DNA from: Gaiellaceae bacterium
Lineage (GTDB): Bacteria > Actinomycetota > Thermoleophilia > Gaiellales > Gaiellaceae
Length of the DNA stretch: 64,000 bases
Direction of reading: 5' to 3'
Assembly (NCBI GenBank): GCA_026002995.1
Contig: BPGK01000001.1
Location: 1,922,001-1,986,000 of the forward strand
Part shown: positions 19,377-26,760 of the stretch, in pieces
Numbering within the stretch: position 1 is the first letter of the stretch
How the letters are laid out: every line of letters starts with the position of its first letter
Notes under the pieces: model-generated
The model's input: only the letters and a program-made list of their open reading frames with translations
What the model was told of the DNA's origin: nothing
Databases searched by the model: none
Made by a program: the position numbers and the translations under genes

Positions 19377-19765
19377 TGCCGGCCGAGGTCAGGCGCGAGC
19401 TCGTCGAGCACGCGCGCGCGGAGTCGCCGAACGAGGCCTGCGGCCTCGTGGTGCTGGAGGCCGGAGTCGCGCGCCGCTACGTGCCCGGCCGGAACGCGGC
19501 GGCATCGCCCTACCGCTTCGAGCTCGAGGTCGAGCCCGAGACGTGGTTCCTCGAGGACGAGGGCTGCGAGCTCGCGGTCTTCCACTCGCACCTCTCCTCC
19601 CCACCCCGCCCGTCGAAGACCGACGTCGAGAACATCGGGCTCTGGGAGGGACGCCCGTACCTCATCTACACGGTACGCACCGACGAGCTCGCGGCCTGGC
19701 GGATCACGAGCGGGGTGATCGAGCCCCTGCCGCTCGCCGACGGGGAGCCCGCGAGCCGGCTCTAG
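19367..19765 (+). CDS. mec: Mec-type JAMM zinc peptidase, releases cysteine from CysO
   Basis: The 132-residue product is a JAMM/MPN+ metallopeptidase. The catalytic Glu is in PNEACGLV near residue 22. The zinc motif HSHLSSPPRPSKTD near 71 fits HxHx7SxxD exactly. Mec in mycobacteria hydrolyses the CysO-cysteine adduct to free cysteine and regenerate CysO. Here it may also remove the four-residue extension of CysO (inference). It is the last gene of the operon, starting with GTG inside cysM. Its stop overlaps the stop of the convergent cupredoxin gene in the palindrome CTAG (19762-19765). Confidence 0.9.
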   Translation: MVVVPAEVRRELVEHARAESPNEACGLVVLEAGVARRYVPGRNAAASPYRFELEVEPETWFLEDEGCELAVFHSHLSSPPRPSKTDVENIGLWEGRPYLIYTVRTDELAAWRITSGVIEPLPLADGEPASRL

Positions 19766-20172
19766 CCCGTCACCTCGAAGTCGCCCCGCATGGAGCTCGC
19801 GTGCGGGTCGCACTGGTAGTGGTACGAACCGGGCTCGAAGGTCACCGTCCACGTCGAGGTGCCGGTCTCGGCGACACCCGAGTCCTCGTCGACTCCGGGC
19901 CCCGTCAGGTGGAAGTTGTGGATCTCGGCCTGGTCGTCCACCTCGATCGTGTACTCGCCCGCCGGAAGCGAGGTCACGTTCTCGCCGTCGGCCGTCTTCA
20001 GGCTGATCTCGAAGCCGGGCCCGACGGAGGCTTCGAGGGTTGCGCCCGCTTCGACGGGCTCGCCCGTCGTGGGCGCTGTCGTGGCCTCCGTCCCTCCGTC
20101 GCTTCCGCCGCCGCAGCCGGCAACCAGGAGCGCCGCGCCGAGCGCGAGGACGATGCCCACCCGGAGTCTCAT
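19762..20172 (-). CDS. Cupredoxin-like copper lipoprotein
   Basis: The 136-residue protein has a lipoprotein signal (MRLRVGIVLALGAALLVAGCG, lipobox VAGC near residue 20) and a Thr/Gly-rich linker. It then has a plastocyanin/azurin-like beta barrel. Type-1 copper ligands are plausible: His in IHNFHLTG, then the cluster YQCDPHASSM giving Cys, His and Met. It would be an outside-facing electron carrier or copper-binding protein. The domain is short (about 90 residues), as in other small bacterial cupredoxins. Partner oxidase genes are not nearby. It is convergent with mec and shares the CTAG stop palindrome. Confidence 0.82.
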   Translation of the reverse strand: MRLRVGIVLALGAALLVAGCGGGSDGGTEATTAPTTGEPVEAGATLEASVGPGFEISLKTADGENVTSLPAGEYTIEVDDQAEIHNFHLTGPGVDEDSGVAETGTSTWTVTFEPGSYHYQCDPHASSMRGDFEVTG

Positions 20173-20215
20173 ACTCGACCTCCTTTCGAACGAGGCTCAC
20201 GAGGCTCGTCCGGCA

Positions 20216-20221
20216 TAGGAT
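20216..20221 (+). promoter_or_regulatory. TAGGAT box before the MBL-like gene
   Basis: TAGGAT lies 7 bases before the GTG at 20229 and overlaps the in-frame ATG at 20220. This spacing favours GTG 20229 as the first codon of a leaderless message. Confidence 0.4.
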
Positions 20222-20228
20222 GCCGCGC

Positions 20229-20861
20229 GTGGAGGTGTCGCGCATCGACTCCGGCCTGTGGCGCTGGACCGCGTACCACGAGGAGTGGAAGGAAGACGTC
20301 GGCTCCGTCTACTGCGAGACCCCTGACGGCGTCGTCCTGATCGACCCCCTCGTGCCGGCCGACGAGCCCGACCGCTTCTGGCGTGCGCTCGACCGCGACG
20401 TCGAGCGGACGGGCGGCGCCGTGCACGTCCTCGTGACCGTCTTCTGGCATACCCGCAGCGCGGCGGCGATGGTCGAACGCTACCGCGCGCGCGTGTGGGC
20501 GCCCTCGCGCGGGAAGCAGGCGATCGCCCGCCGAGCCGGGGTCGTCACGGACGTCTATCGACCCGGCGACCGGCTCCCGGGGGGAGTCGAGGCGCGCCCG
20601 AGCGGACGAGCCGCCGAGGTCGTCTTCTGGCTCCCCGCACACGCCGCGCTCGTCCCGGGCGACGCGCTCCTCGGCACGGACGACGGGGGAATTCGGCTCT
20701 GCCCGGCCTCGTGGCTGCCCGCCGGGACGACCCCCGGTGACCTCGCGCGCGCCCTCCGCCCGCTGCTCGACCTGCCTGTCGAGCGCATCCTCGTCTCCCA
20801 CGGCGAGTCGGTGCTCTCGGGCGCGCGCGAGGCGCTCGCAGCCGCCCTGAGCGTCGAGTAG
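20229..20861 (+). CDS. Metallo-beta-lactamase-fold-like protein without the metal motif
   Basis: The product (about 210 residues) follows the MBL fold: an N-terminal strand (VEVSRIDSGLWRWTAYHE), GVVLIDPLVP near residue 35, a middle region, then WLPAHAALVPGDALLG and a closing ILVSHGESV. The position of the HxHxDH zinc motif reads VFWHTRSAAAMVERY, so only one His remains and the metal site is probably lost or altered. It is a paralogue of the fragment at 1-237. It may be a non-hydrolytic relative. Expression is likely from its own leaderless promoter. LemA follows after 9 bases. Confidence 0.7.
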   Translation: MEVSRIDSGLWRWTAYHEEWKEDVGSVYCETPDGVVLIDPLVPADEPDRFWRALDRDVERTGGAVHVLVTVFWHTRSAAAMVERYRARVWAPSRGKQAIARRAGVVTDVYRPGDRLPGGVEARPSGRAAEVVFWLPAHAALVPGDALLGTDDGGIRLCPASWLPAGTTPGDLARALRPLLDLPVERILVSHGESVLSGAREALAAALSVE

Positions 20862-20864
20862 GTT
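20859..20864 (+). promoter_or_regulatory. TAGGTT box formed on the upstream stop codon
   Basis: The TAG stop of the MBL-like gene is the first half of TAGGTT, which lies 6 bases before the lemA ATG. The stop codon may thus double as part of a -10 element for an internal leaderless promoter. Confidence 0.35.
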
Positions 20865-20870
20865 CCGCCC

Positions 20871-21434
20871 ATGCCGTGGAGCTGGATCGCGCTCGGAGCC
20901 TTCGTGCTCCTCGTCCTGCTCGCCGTACTCGGGTACAACCGGCTCGTCCGGCTGCGGAACGAGGTCGACACGGGGTGGGCGAACATCGACGTCCAGCTCC
21001 AGCGGCGGGGCGACCTCATCCCGAACCTCGTCGAGGCAGTCCGCGGGTACGCGGCGCACGAGCGCTCCGTCTTCGAGGAGATCACACGGGCGCGCGCCGC
21101 GCTCCGCGAAGCCGCCACTCCCGGGCGAGCAGCGGAGGCGAACGACGTGCTCTCGGCCGCCCTCGGACGACTGTTCGCGGTCGCCGAGGCGTACCCCGAG
21201 CTGCGGGCGTCCGAGAACTTCCTGCGGCTCCAGGACGACCTCACCGACACCGAGGACAAGATCGCCGCCGCGCGTCGCTACTACAACGCGACGGTCCTGC
21301 GCTTCAACACGGCTATCCAGAGCCTCCCCTGGGCGCTCGTCGCCCGTGCGCTCGGTTTCCGTCCGCGCGAGTTCTTCTCCGCGGAGGGCGATACCGAGGC
21401 CCCGCAGGTCGCGTTCCCGGCGACCCGCCCATGA
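20871..21434 (+). CDS. lemA: LemA family membrane protein
   Basis: The 187-residue protein has one N-terminal membrane helix (WIALGAFVLLVLLAVLGY, residues 4-21). The LemA hallmark follows: YNRLVRLRNEVDTGWANIDVQLQRRGDLIPNLVEAVRGY, then VFEEITRARAAL, AYPELRASENFLRLQDDL and YYNATVLRFNTAIQSLPW. LemA proteins are long coiled helices attached to the membrane, of unclear role, often beside M48 peptidases. That is the case here: the HtpX-like gene overlaps its end by 4 bases (ATGA), so the two are certainly co-expressed. Confidence 0.93.
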   Translation: MPWSWIALGAFVLLVLLAVLGYNRLVRLRNEVDTGWANIDVQLQRRGDLIPNLVEAVRGYAAHERSVFEEITRARAALREAATPGRAAEANDVLSAALGRLFAVAEAYPELRASENFLRLQDDLTDTEDKIAAARRYYNATVLRFNTAIQSLPWALVARALGFRPREFFSAEGDTEAPQVAFPATRP

Positions 21435-22387
21435 CGCTCCAGGAGCAGATCCGCGCGAACCGGCTGCGGAGCGCGATCGTCGTCATCGGCTTCGTGCTCC
21501 TCCTGCTCGTCCTCGCCGGGCTCGTGGGCGTCGTGCTCGACGTCTCACTCGGCGTCGCCGCGCTCGTCGTCGCCTCGGTGTACGCGCTCGTGGCGATCGT
21601 CCGCGCGCGGAGCATGGTCGCCCGGATGACGGGCGCCCACGAGGCGAGCGACGAGGAGATCCGCCCCCTGCGGCGCTTGGTGGAGAACGTGTCGATCGCG
21701 GCCGGGCTCCCGGTAACACCGGACGTTCGGATCGTGGACGACCCGGCGCCGAACGCCTTCGCCGCCGGGCTTCGCCCCGAGACGAGCTACGTGGGCGTGA
21801 CGACGGGACTCCTGGAGACGATGCCCAAGCGCGAGCTCGAAGCCGTCATCGCACACGAGGTTGCCCACATCCGCCAGCGGGACACGTACCTGATGACGAT
21901 GGCCGTCGTCTTCGCAGGCGTCATCGCGCTCATCGCCGACATCGGCTTCCGGGCCATCGCCTACGGAGGACGCTCCCGAAAGGGCGGCGCGCTCGTCCTC
22001 GTCGCAGCCGTCGTCGGCTTCGTCTTGGCGCCGTACGCGGCGCTCCTCCTCCGCATGAGCCTCTCCCGCCGACGCGAGTTCCTCGCCGACGCGGGCGCGG
22101 CCGAGATCCTGAACGACCCGGAGGCGATGGCGCTCGCGCTGCGCCGGCTCGAGCTCGATCCGACGACGATCCGCTACGCGGACGCCTCGACCGCCCACCT
22201 CTGGGTCGAGAGCCCGACGGATCGCGTCGACTCCGACCGGCCCGGCATCTCGGCGCTCACCCGCTGGTTCGACACGCACCCGCCGCTCCCCGCGCGGATC
22301 GCGGCCCTGGAGGAGGCGGGCGGGTTCCGCCTCCCGGATCCGCTTCCCCGGGATGAGCCGTTCGCCGTCACGCTCCGTCGCCGGTAG
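21431..22387 (+). CDS. htpX: M48 family membrane metalloprotease (HtpX-like)
   Basis: The 318-residue protease has two N-terminal membrane segments (AIVVIGFVLLLLVLAGLVGVV and the next stretch SLGVAALVVASVYALVAIV). The zinc motif HEVAH is in EAVIAHEVAHIRQRDTYLM near residue 140. Two more hydrophobic segments lie near 150-215. The third zinc ligand is the Glu in SRRREFLADAGAAE near 218. HtpX-type enzymes cleave damaged membrane proteins on the cytoplasmic side. It overlaps lemA by 4 bases. Length and topology fit the family, although the FtsH-linked E. coli HtpX is slightly shorter. The C-terminal part (RWFDTHPPLPARIAAL) is typical. Confidence 0.9.
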   Translation: MTLQEQIRANRLRSAIVVIGFVLLLLVLAGLVGVVLDVSLGVAALVVASVYALVAIVRARSMVARMTGAHEASDEEIRPLRRLVENVSIAAGLPVTPDVRIVDDPAPNAFAAGLRPETSYVGVTTGLLETMPKRELEAVIAHEVAHIRQRDTYLMTMAVVFAGVIALIADIGFRAIAYGGRSRKGGALVLVAAVVGFVLAPYAALLLRMSLSRRREFLADAGAAEILNDPEAMALALRRLELDPTTIRYADASTAHLWVESPTDRVDSDRPGISALTRWFDTHPPLPARIAALEEAGGFRLPDPLPRDEPFAVTLRRR

Positions 22388-22444
22388 CCCGACCTCCCGA
22401 ACAGGGGTTCAGGGGATCGCAGATGCGGCCGAAGAGGGTCGATA

Positions 22445-25255
22445 ATGGGCGTTGTCGTGAAGAGGCTCCGCATCGGCCGCCGCCGGGCACAGGTCGCGAC
22501 GAGCTCTCCGCTCGAGCTCGCGCTGGCGCCCGCGCTCGTCGACGGGAGCTGGCGGATCCCCGACCGCTTCAACGTGACGAGGGACTTCGTCGAGGTGCTC
22601 GGGCGCGACCCGAAGCGCCCGGCGCTCATGATCCTCGGGCTCGACGGGATCATCGAGCCGCGCACCTTCCGGCAGCTCTCGGAGGGCGCCGCCCGCTGGG
22701 CTCACATCCTGCGCTCCAAGGGGATCGAGCCGGGAGATCGAGTCCTCGTGCTCTCGCGCCTGAACGAGGATTGGATCGACATCGCGCTCGGCTGCATCAA
22801 GGTGGGAGCGATCTTCGCGCCCGCTCCTCCCACGCTCTCGCCGCACGCGCTCGAGTCGCGCGTCGCCCTGACCGACGCGGCGCTCGTCGTCGCCGGCGAG
22901 GAGTCGGAAGACGCCATCGCACGCATGTCGTTCACTCCCGAGGTCCACCACGTGCGCAGCGGACGGATGCGGCGCGCGTCGGACGTGCCCGACGACGAGC
23001 CGACCGCTGACACGTCCGCGCGAGACGTTGCGTTCCTTGCCTGGACCTGCGGCACCGAGGGCGACCCGAAGCCCGTCGCGCACACGCACGGGTCGCTCTT
23101 CGCCGCCCGTGCGACCACGGAGCGGTGGCTCGAGCCCGAGCGCGGCGCCCTCGTCTGGTGCGCGACAGGGCCGGGCTCCGCGCTCACGCTCCCGACCATC
23201 GTCGGGGCCTGGGCGCACGGCGCCGAGGTCGTTCTCCACGAGGGGGACTTTCACCCCGACGAGCGGCTCGACCTCGTCCGCCGCATCGGCCCGACCGTGC
23301 TCTGCCAGTCTCCCACCGAGTACCGTGCGCTCGCCACGCTCCGCCAGCTCGCGCGCGCTCGCCCTCCGCGGCTCCACCGCCTGCTCGCGACCGGCGACTA
23401 CCTCGAGCCCGAGGTCGTCGAGACATTCCGCGAGCAGTGGGGGCTCGAGCTCGAGAGCGCGTACGGGCAGGCGGAGACCGGCATCGTCTCCGTGAGCCGC
23501 CGTGCCGAGGAGCACGAGCGCGAGTCGGGCGAGATCGGCCAGGCGCTCCCCGGTCACCACCTCGCCGTCGTCGACGAGCACGGCGCCGAGCTGCCGCCTG
23601 GAGTCGAAGGCCTCCTCGCGATCCGAGGGAGGCCGCCCACGCTCTTCGCCGGCTACTGGGACTCGCCCGAAGAGACGAAGCGGGTGTTCCGCGGCGACTG
23701 GTACCTGACGGGCGACGTCGCCGTCGCGATCCGCCCCGGCGTCTTCCGGTTCCTCGCGCGGTCGGGCGAGCTGATCACGACGCGCGGGCGCACGTTCGGC
23801 CCGTACGAGGTCGAGCGCGCGCTCGCCGAGCACCCGGCGGTCGCCTCCTGCGCGGTCGTCGGCGTTCGCGACCTCGAGCGAGGCGGACAGTTCGTGCGCG
23901 CGTTCGTCGTCCTCGAGGACGGCAACGAGGGCTCCGAGCAGCTCGAGGCGGAGCTCCGGCAGTTCGTGGGCGAGTCGCTCCCCGAGCAGCAGGTGCCGCG
24001 AGAGATCGAGTTCGTCGACGGCCTGCCGCGGTCGCCGAGCGGCGCCGTCCGCCGCGTGGAGCTCCGCGAGCGTCCGCTCTCGGGCAGACCTCTCTGGGAG
24101 GCCCCTCCGACGACCGAGCCGGATCCCGAGCCGCCCGCGACAGCCGAGCCTCCGGCCACCCATGCGCCCGTCGTCGAACCGGCGCAACCGCCGGAGGCGC
24201 GTGCCGTCCAGGTGGAGCCTCCCGCGCCGCCTCCCCCGGCGGAGGAGGTCGTCGCGCCGACAGCCGGGGAGGCTACACCATCGCCTGCGGAGCACCCGGC
24301 GCCGAGCCCCGAGCCCCTCGACGAGCCGATGCACGCCTCGGTCGTCGAAGAGGTGGTCGAGGACGTGGTCGAGGAGGTGGGCGAGCACCTCCTCGCGACA
24401 CCTCTGCCCGAGGAGCCCGCCGCGGCGCTCACGGTCGACCCGACCGAAGCCTGGAGCGAGCCTGCGCCGGAGCCCGCTTCCGACCCGGAGCACGTCCCCG
24501 AGCCGCCGGTCGCGGCGGAGCGGCCGGCGAGCGGGAGCGCCGACCACGAGCCCTTGTCGACCGACGAGCCGATCGCGCTCGTCGAGCCCGAGCCGCCCGC
24601 GTTCGTCGAGCCCGAGCCGCCCGCACCTGCGCCGGCTGTCGAGCCGGAGCCGGAGTCCCCGCCGACCAATGAGGCCGGGGCCCCCGAGGCGAGCGTCGAG
24701 AGAACTCGCGTCGGTGCCGTGACTCCGACTCCACTCCGCGGGTCGGAGCCGCTTCCGGACTACATCGCAGCCTCGGCCGACGAGTACGCGACGAGGACGC
24801 CGCCGCTCGAGCCCGCCCCTCCTCCGCAGGCAGAGCCCCCGGACACGGAGCCGCTCCCCGAGTACATCGTCGATCCGAGCCGCCGCCTCGAGGTCGTGCC
24901 CGAGCCGCCGGCGGGTCGGGCGGCGCCGAGCGCCGAGCCGCCTACCCCGGACCCGCTCCGGGATCACCCGCTCGCGGGACTCGCGCGCCCCCCGGTGTCG
25001 ATCCCGATCCCGAGCGACGACGAGCCGCGGCCGGAGCGCCGTCGATCGTGGCGACGCGCCCGTGCGACGCCGCCCTCGGCGACACCTCCGAAGCGCGGCC
25101 GCTCGGAGGGCGAGCCGGGCGACGAAGGGCTCGAGACCGGGTGGATGCACCGGCTGTCGACGCGCCTGCACGCCTACGGCATGTCCGAGACCTCCAGCGA
25201 GCGCCGACAGGCCGAAGAACCCGCCCCCGAACAGGAAGACGAGACGCCCAGGTAG
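22445..25255 (+). CDS. AMP-binding-enzyme-like protein with altered catalytic motifs and a long Pro/Glu-rich tail
   Basis: Residues about 30-545 follow the acyl-CoA synthetase/adenylation fold: RWAHILRSKGIEPGDRVLVL, the A3-like AWTCGTEGDPKPVAHTH, SAYGQAETG and WYLTGDVA. However, several key positions differ. A3 reads TCGTEGDPKP where TSGTTGxPKG is usual. The hinge reads ARSGELITTRGRTFGPYEVE. The catalytic lysine of the final motif is Ala (PRSPSGAVRRVELR). Adenylation is therefore doubtful. Residues about 550-936 are a low-complexity tail rich in Pro, Glu and Ala, then a basic stretch. The tail suggests a scaffold or regulated protein. A GATAAT box overlaps the ATG, so GTG at 22457 is an alternative start. 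Confidence 0.7.
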   Translation: MGVVVKRLRIGRRRAQVATSSPLELALAPALVDGSWRIPDRFNVTRDFVEVLGRDPKRPALMILGLDGIIEPRTFRQLSEGAARWAHILRSKGIEPGDRVLVLSRLNEDWIDIALGCIKVGAIFAPAPPTLSPHALESRVALTDAALVVAGEESEDAIARMSFTPEVHHVRSGRMRRASDVPDDEPTADTSARDVAFLAWTCGTEGDPKPVAHTHGSLFAARATTERWLEPERGALVWCATGPGSALTLPTIVGAWAHGAEVVLHEGDFHPDERLDLVRRIGPTVLCQSPTEYRALATLRQLARARPPRLHRLLATGDYLEPEVVETFREQWGLELESAYGQAETGIVSVSRRAEEHERESGEIGQALPGHHLAVVDEHGAELPPGVEGLLAIRGRPPTLFAGYWDSPEETKRVFRGDWYLTGDVAVAIRPGVFRFLARSGELITTRGRTFGPYEVERALAEHPAVASCAVVGVRDLERGGQFVRAFVVLEDGNEGSEQLEAELRQFVGESLPEQQVPREIEFVDGLPRSPSGAVRRVELRERPLSGRPLWEAPPTTEPDPEPPATAEPPATHAPVVEPAQPPEARAVQVEPPAPPPPAEEVVAPTAGEATPSPAEHPAPSPEPLDEPMHASVVEEVVEDVVEEVGEHLLATPLPEEPAAALTVDPTEAWSEPAPEPASDPEHVPEPPVAAERPASGSADHEPLSTDEPIALVEPEPPAFVEPEPPAPAPAVEPEPESPPTNEAGAPEASVERTRVGAVTPTPLRGSEPLPDYIAASADEYATRTPPLEPAPPPQAEPPDTEPLPEYIVDPSRRLEVVPEPPAGRAAPSAEPPTPDPLRDHPLAGLARPPVSIPIPSDDEPRPERRRSWRRARATPPSATPPKRGRSEGEPGDEGLETGWMHRLSTRLHAYGMSETSSERRQAEEPAPEQEDETPR

Positions 25256-25297
25256 AACGGCGGCGCTCCGCCCGGGGCTGTACTACGGTCCCTCTCG

Positions 25298-25507
25298 ATG
25301 GACCCGGAGACCGTGAGCCTGCTCCGCTGGCTGCGCCGTCAGCTCCGGCAGCCGACGCCCGCGCGCGAGCGTCTCGAGGCGGCGGTCCTGTACGACGACT
25401 CGGAGGAGGTCCGTCGCCTCGTCGCCCTCGCTCCGTTCTCCGACGCGCAGCGTCATCACGTGGAGGAGCTCCTCGACGCCTGGGAGGCTCGGCATGGCCG
25501 CCGCTGA
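25298..25507 (+). CDS. Small hypothetical protein
   Basis: The 69-residue product is charged and helical (SLLRWLRRQLRQ, REVRRLVALAP-like SEEVRRLVALAPFSDAQ, HHVEELLDAWEARH) with no recognised family. TACGGT at 25284-25289 lies 8 bases before the ATG. The end overlaps the SnoaL-like gene by 14 bases, so the two are coupled. Its codon usage resembles its neighbours, which supports real coding. No function can be proposed. Confidence 0.6.
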   Translation: MDPETVSLLRWLRRQLRQPTPARERLEAAVLYDDSEEVRRLVALAPFSDAQRHHVEELLDAWEARHGRR

Positions 25508-25886
25508 GAATGCCGAGATCGTCCGCCGGATCTTCGCCGCGTTCGCGCGCAGGGAGGGATTCGCGCTCCGTGGCCTCTTCGCCGAGGACGCGACGTGGGT
25601 CGTCCCGGGGCGGGGAGCGATGGCGGGCACCTACCGCGGCCGCGACGAGATCTTCCGCTTCCTCGGCCGCCTCCCCAAGGAGACAGACGGAACGTACGCC
25701 TCGGAGCTCCTCGACGTGCTCGCGAGCGACACGCGCGCTGCCGCCCTGTACCGAGCGCGCGGGATGCGCCACGGTCGGACGCTCGAGCTCGAGCAGGTGC
25801 TCCTGTTCCGGATCGAGGGCGGGCTCGTGCGGGACGTGCTCGCGCTCCCGAGCGATCCCGACGCGTTCGAAGCGTTCTGGGCGTAG
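25494..25886 (+). CDS. SnoaL/NTF2-like protein
   Basis: The 130-residue protein has the NTF2-like cone fold of the SnoaL group: ENAEIVRRIFAAFARREGFALRGLFAEDATWVVPGRG at the start, GTYRGRDEIFRFLGRL in the middle and LEQVLLFRIEGGLVRDVLALPSDPDAFEAFWA at the end. Such proteins bind small molecules as cyclases, isomerases or dehydratases, or bind without catalysis. Specific catalytic residues cannot be picked out. The ATG start lies inside the small upstream gene. The stop TAG at 25884 is also the start of a TAGGCT box for the next gene. Confidence 0.8.
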   Translation: MAAAENAEIVRRIFAAFARREGFALRGLFAEDATWVVPGRGAMAGTYRGRDEIFRFLGRLPKETDGTYASELLDVLASDTRAAALYRARGMRHGRTLELEQVLLFRIEGGLVRDVLALPSDPDAFEAFWA

Positions 25887-25889
25887 GCT
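25884..25889 (+). promoter_or_regulatory. TAGGCT box overlapping the SnoaL-like stop codon
   Basis: TAGGCT, formed by the stop codon TAG plus GCT, lies 7 bases before the GTG at 25897. This parallels the TAGGTT before lemA. Confidence 0.35.
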
Positions 25890-25896
25890 CCGACGC

Positions 25897-26760
25897 GTGA
25901 GCGAGGCGCGCTTCGCCGACGGCCTTCGGTACCGGATCGAGATCCCCTCGGTCGAGGGACCGGCTGTGCTCCGAGCCGTGCTCGAGGAGGCCGAGCGGCG
26001 AGGCGTCCCCGTGCGCCGGGTCTCGCAGGGAAGCGGCGTCATGATGCTCACCGACGACGAGATCCGTGAGCTCGCGGAGCTGGGAGCGGCGAGCGGGATC
26101 GAGGTCTCGCTCTTCCTCGGACCGCGGGGAGCCTGGGACGCCGGCGGCCAGTCGCTCGTCACTGCCGCCGTCGCTGGTGTCGCCCGCGGGGCGGCAGGGG
26201 TGGAGGCATGCCTGGCCGAGGTTCGCCGCGGCGTCCGCCTCGGGATCCGCTCGTTCCTCGTCGCCGACCTCGGAGCGCTCGCGGAGCTCGGGCGCCTGAA
26301 GCGCGCCGGGGAGCTCCCGGCGAGCCTCGTGCTGAAGACCTCCGTGCTCCTGCCCTGCGCGAACCCGCAGACGGCGCAGACGCTCGAGGCGCTCGGCGCG
26401 ACGACGATCAACGTCGCGACCGACCTCTCTCCGCGAGAGCTCGGCGAGCTCCGCGCCGCGACCCGCTGCCCGCTCGACGTGTACGTGGAGGCACCCGACG
26501 ACCAGGGCGGGTTCGTCCGGTACTACGATGTCCCCGAGATGATCAGGCGGGCAGCGCCCCTGTACGTGAAGCTCGGCCTCCGCAACGCGCCGAACATCTA
26601 CCCATCGGGCTTGCACCTGGAGGAGCTGGCCGTGAAGCTCGCCCGCGAGCGCGTGCGTCGCGCCGAGCTCGTTCTCCGCCTGCTCGCCGAGCTCGCGCCC
26701 GACCTCGTCGAGGGTCGCGGGGGCGACCGCCCGGCCGACCTCGGGATCCCGGAGCCGTGA
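25897..26760 (+). CDS. Probable TIM-barrel protein of unknown function (possibly U32-peptidase-like)
   Basis: The 287-residue protein shows alternating beta strands and helices as in a TIM barrel: LRYRIEIPSVEG, GIEVSLFLGPRG, GIRSFLVADLGAL, LPASLVLKTSVLLPCANPQT, TTINVATDLSP, CPLDVYVEAPDDQGGFVRYYDVPEM and LYVKLGLRNAPNIYPSG. The layout is reminiscent of U32-type or related barrel proteins, but I do not recognise a firm family signature. The GTG start is set by a TAGGCT box 7 bases upstream. It overlaps the RraA-type gene by 4 bases (GTGA), so the two products probably act in one pathway, perhaps on an oxo-acid (inference). Confidence 0.65.
   Translation: MSEARFADGLRYRIEIPSVEGPAVLRAVLEEAERRGVPVRRVSQGSGVMMLTDDEIRELAELGAASGIEVSLFLGPRGAWDAGGQSLVTAAVAGVARGAAGVEACLAEVRRGVRLGIRSFLVADLGALAELGRLKRAGELPASLVLKTSVLLPCANPQTAQTLEALGATTINVATDLSPRELGELRAATRCPLDVYVEAPDDQGGFVRYYDVPEMIRRAAPLYVKLGLRNAPNIYPSGLHLEELAVKLARERVRRAELVLRLLAELAPDLVEGRGGDRPADLGIPEP

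Noticed and set aside
20169-21059. Minus-strand frame of about 296 codons opposite the MBL-like and lemA genes
   Set aside because: The product is Arg/Asp/Glu-rich without domains; the plus-strand products have membrane segments and family motifs.
22409-25171. 920-codon minus-strand frame opposite the AMP-binding-like gene
   Set aside because: It has no recognisable domain and mirrors the codon structure of the plus-strand gene, which has adenylation-fold motifs.
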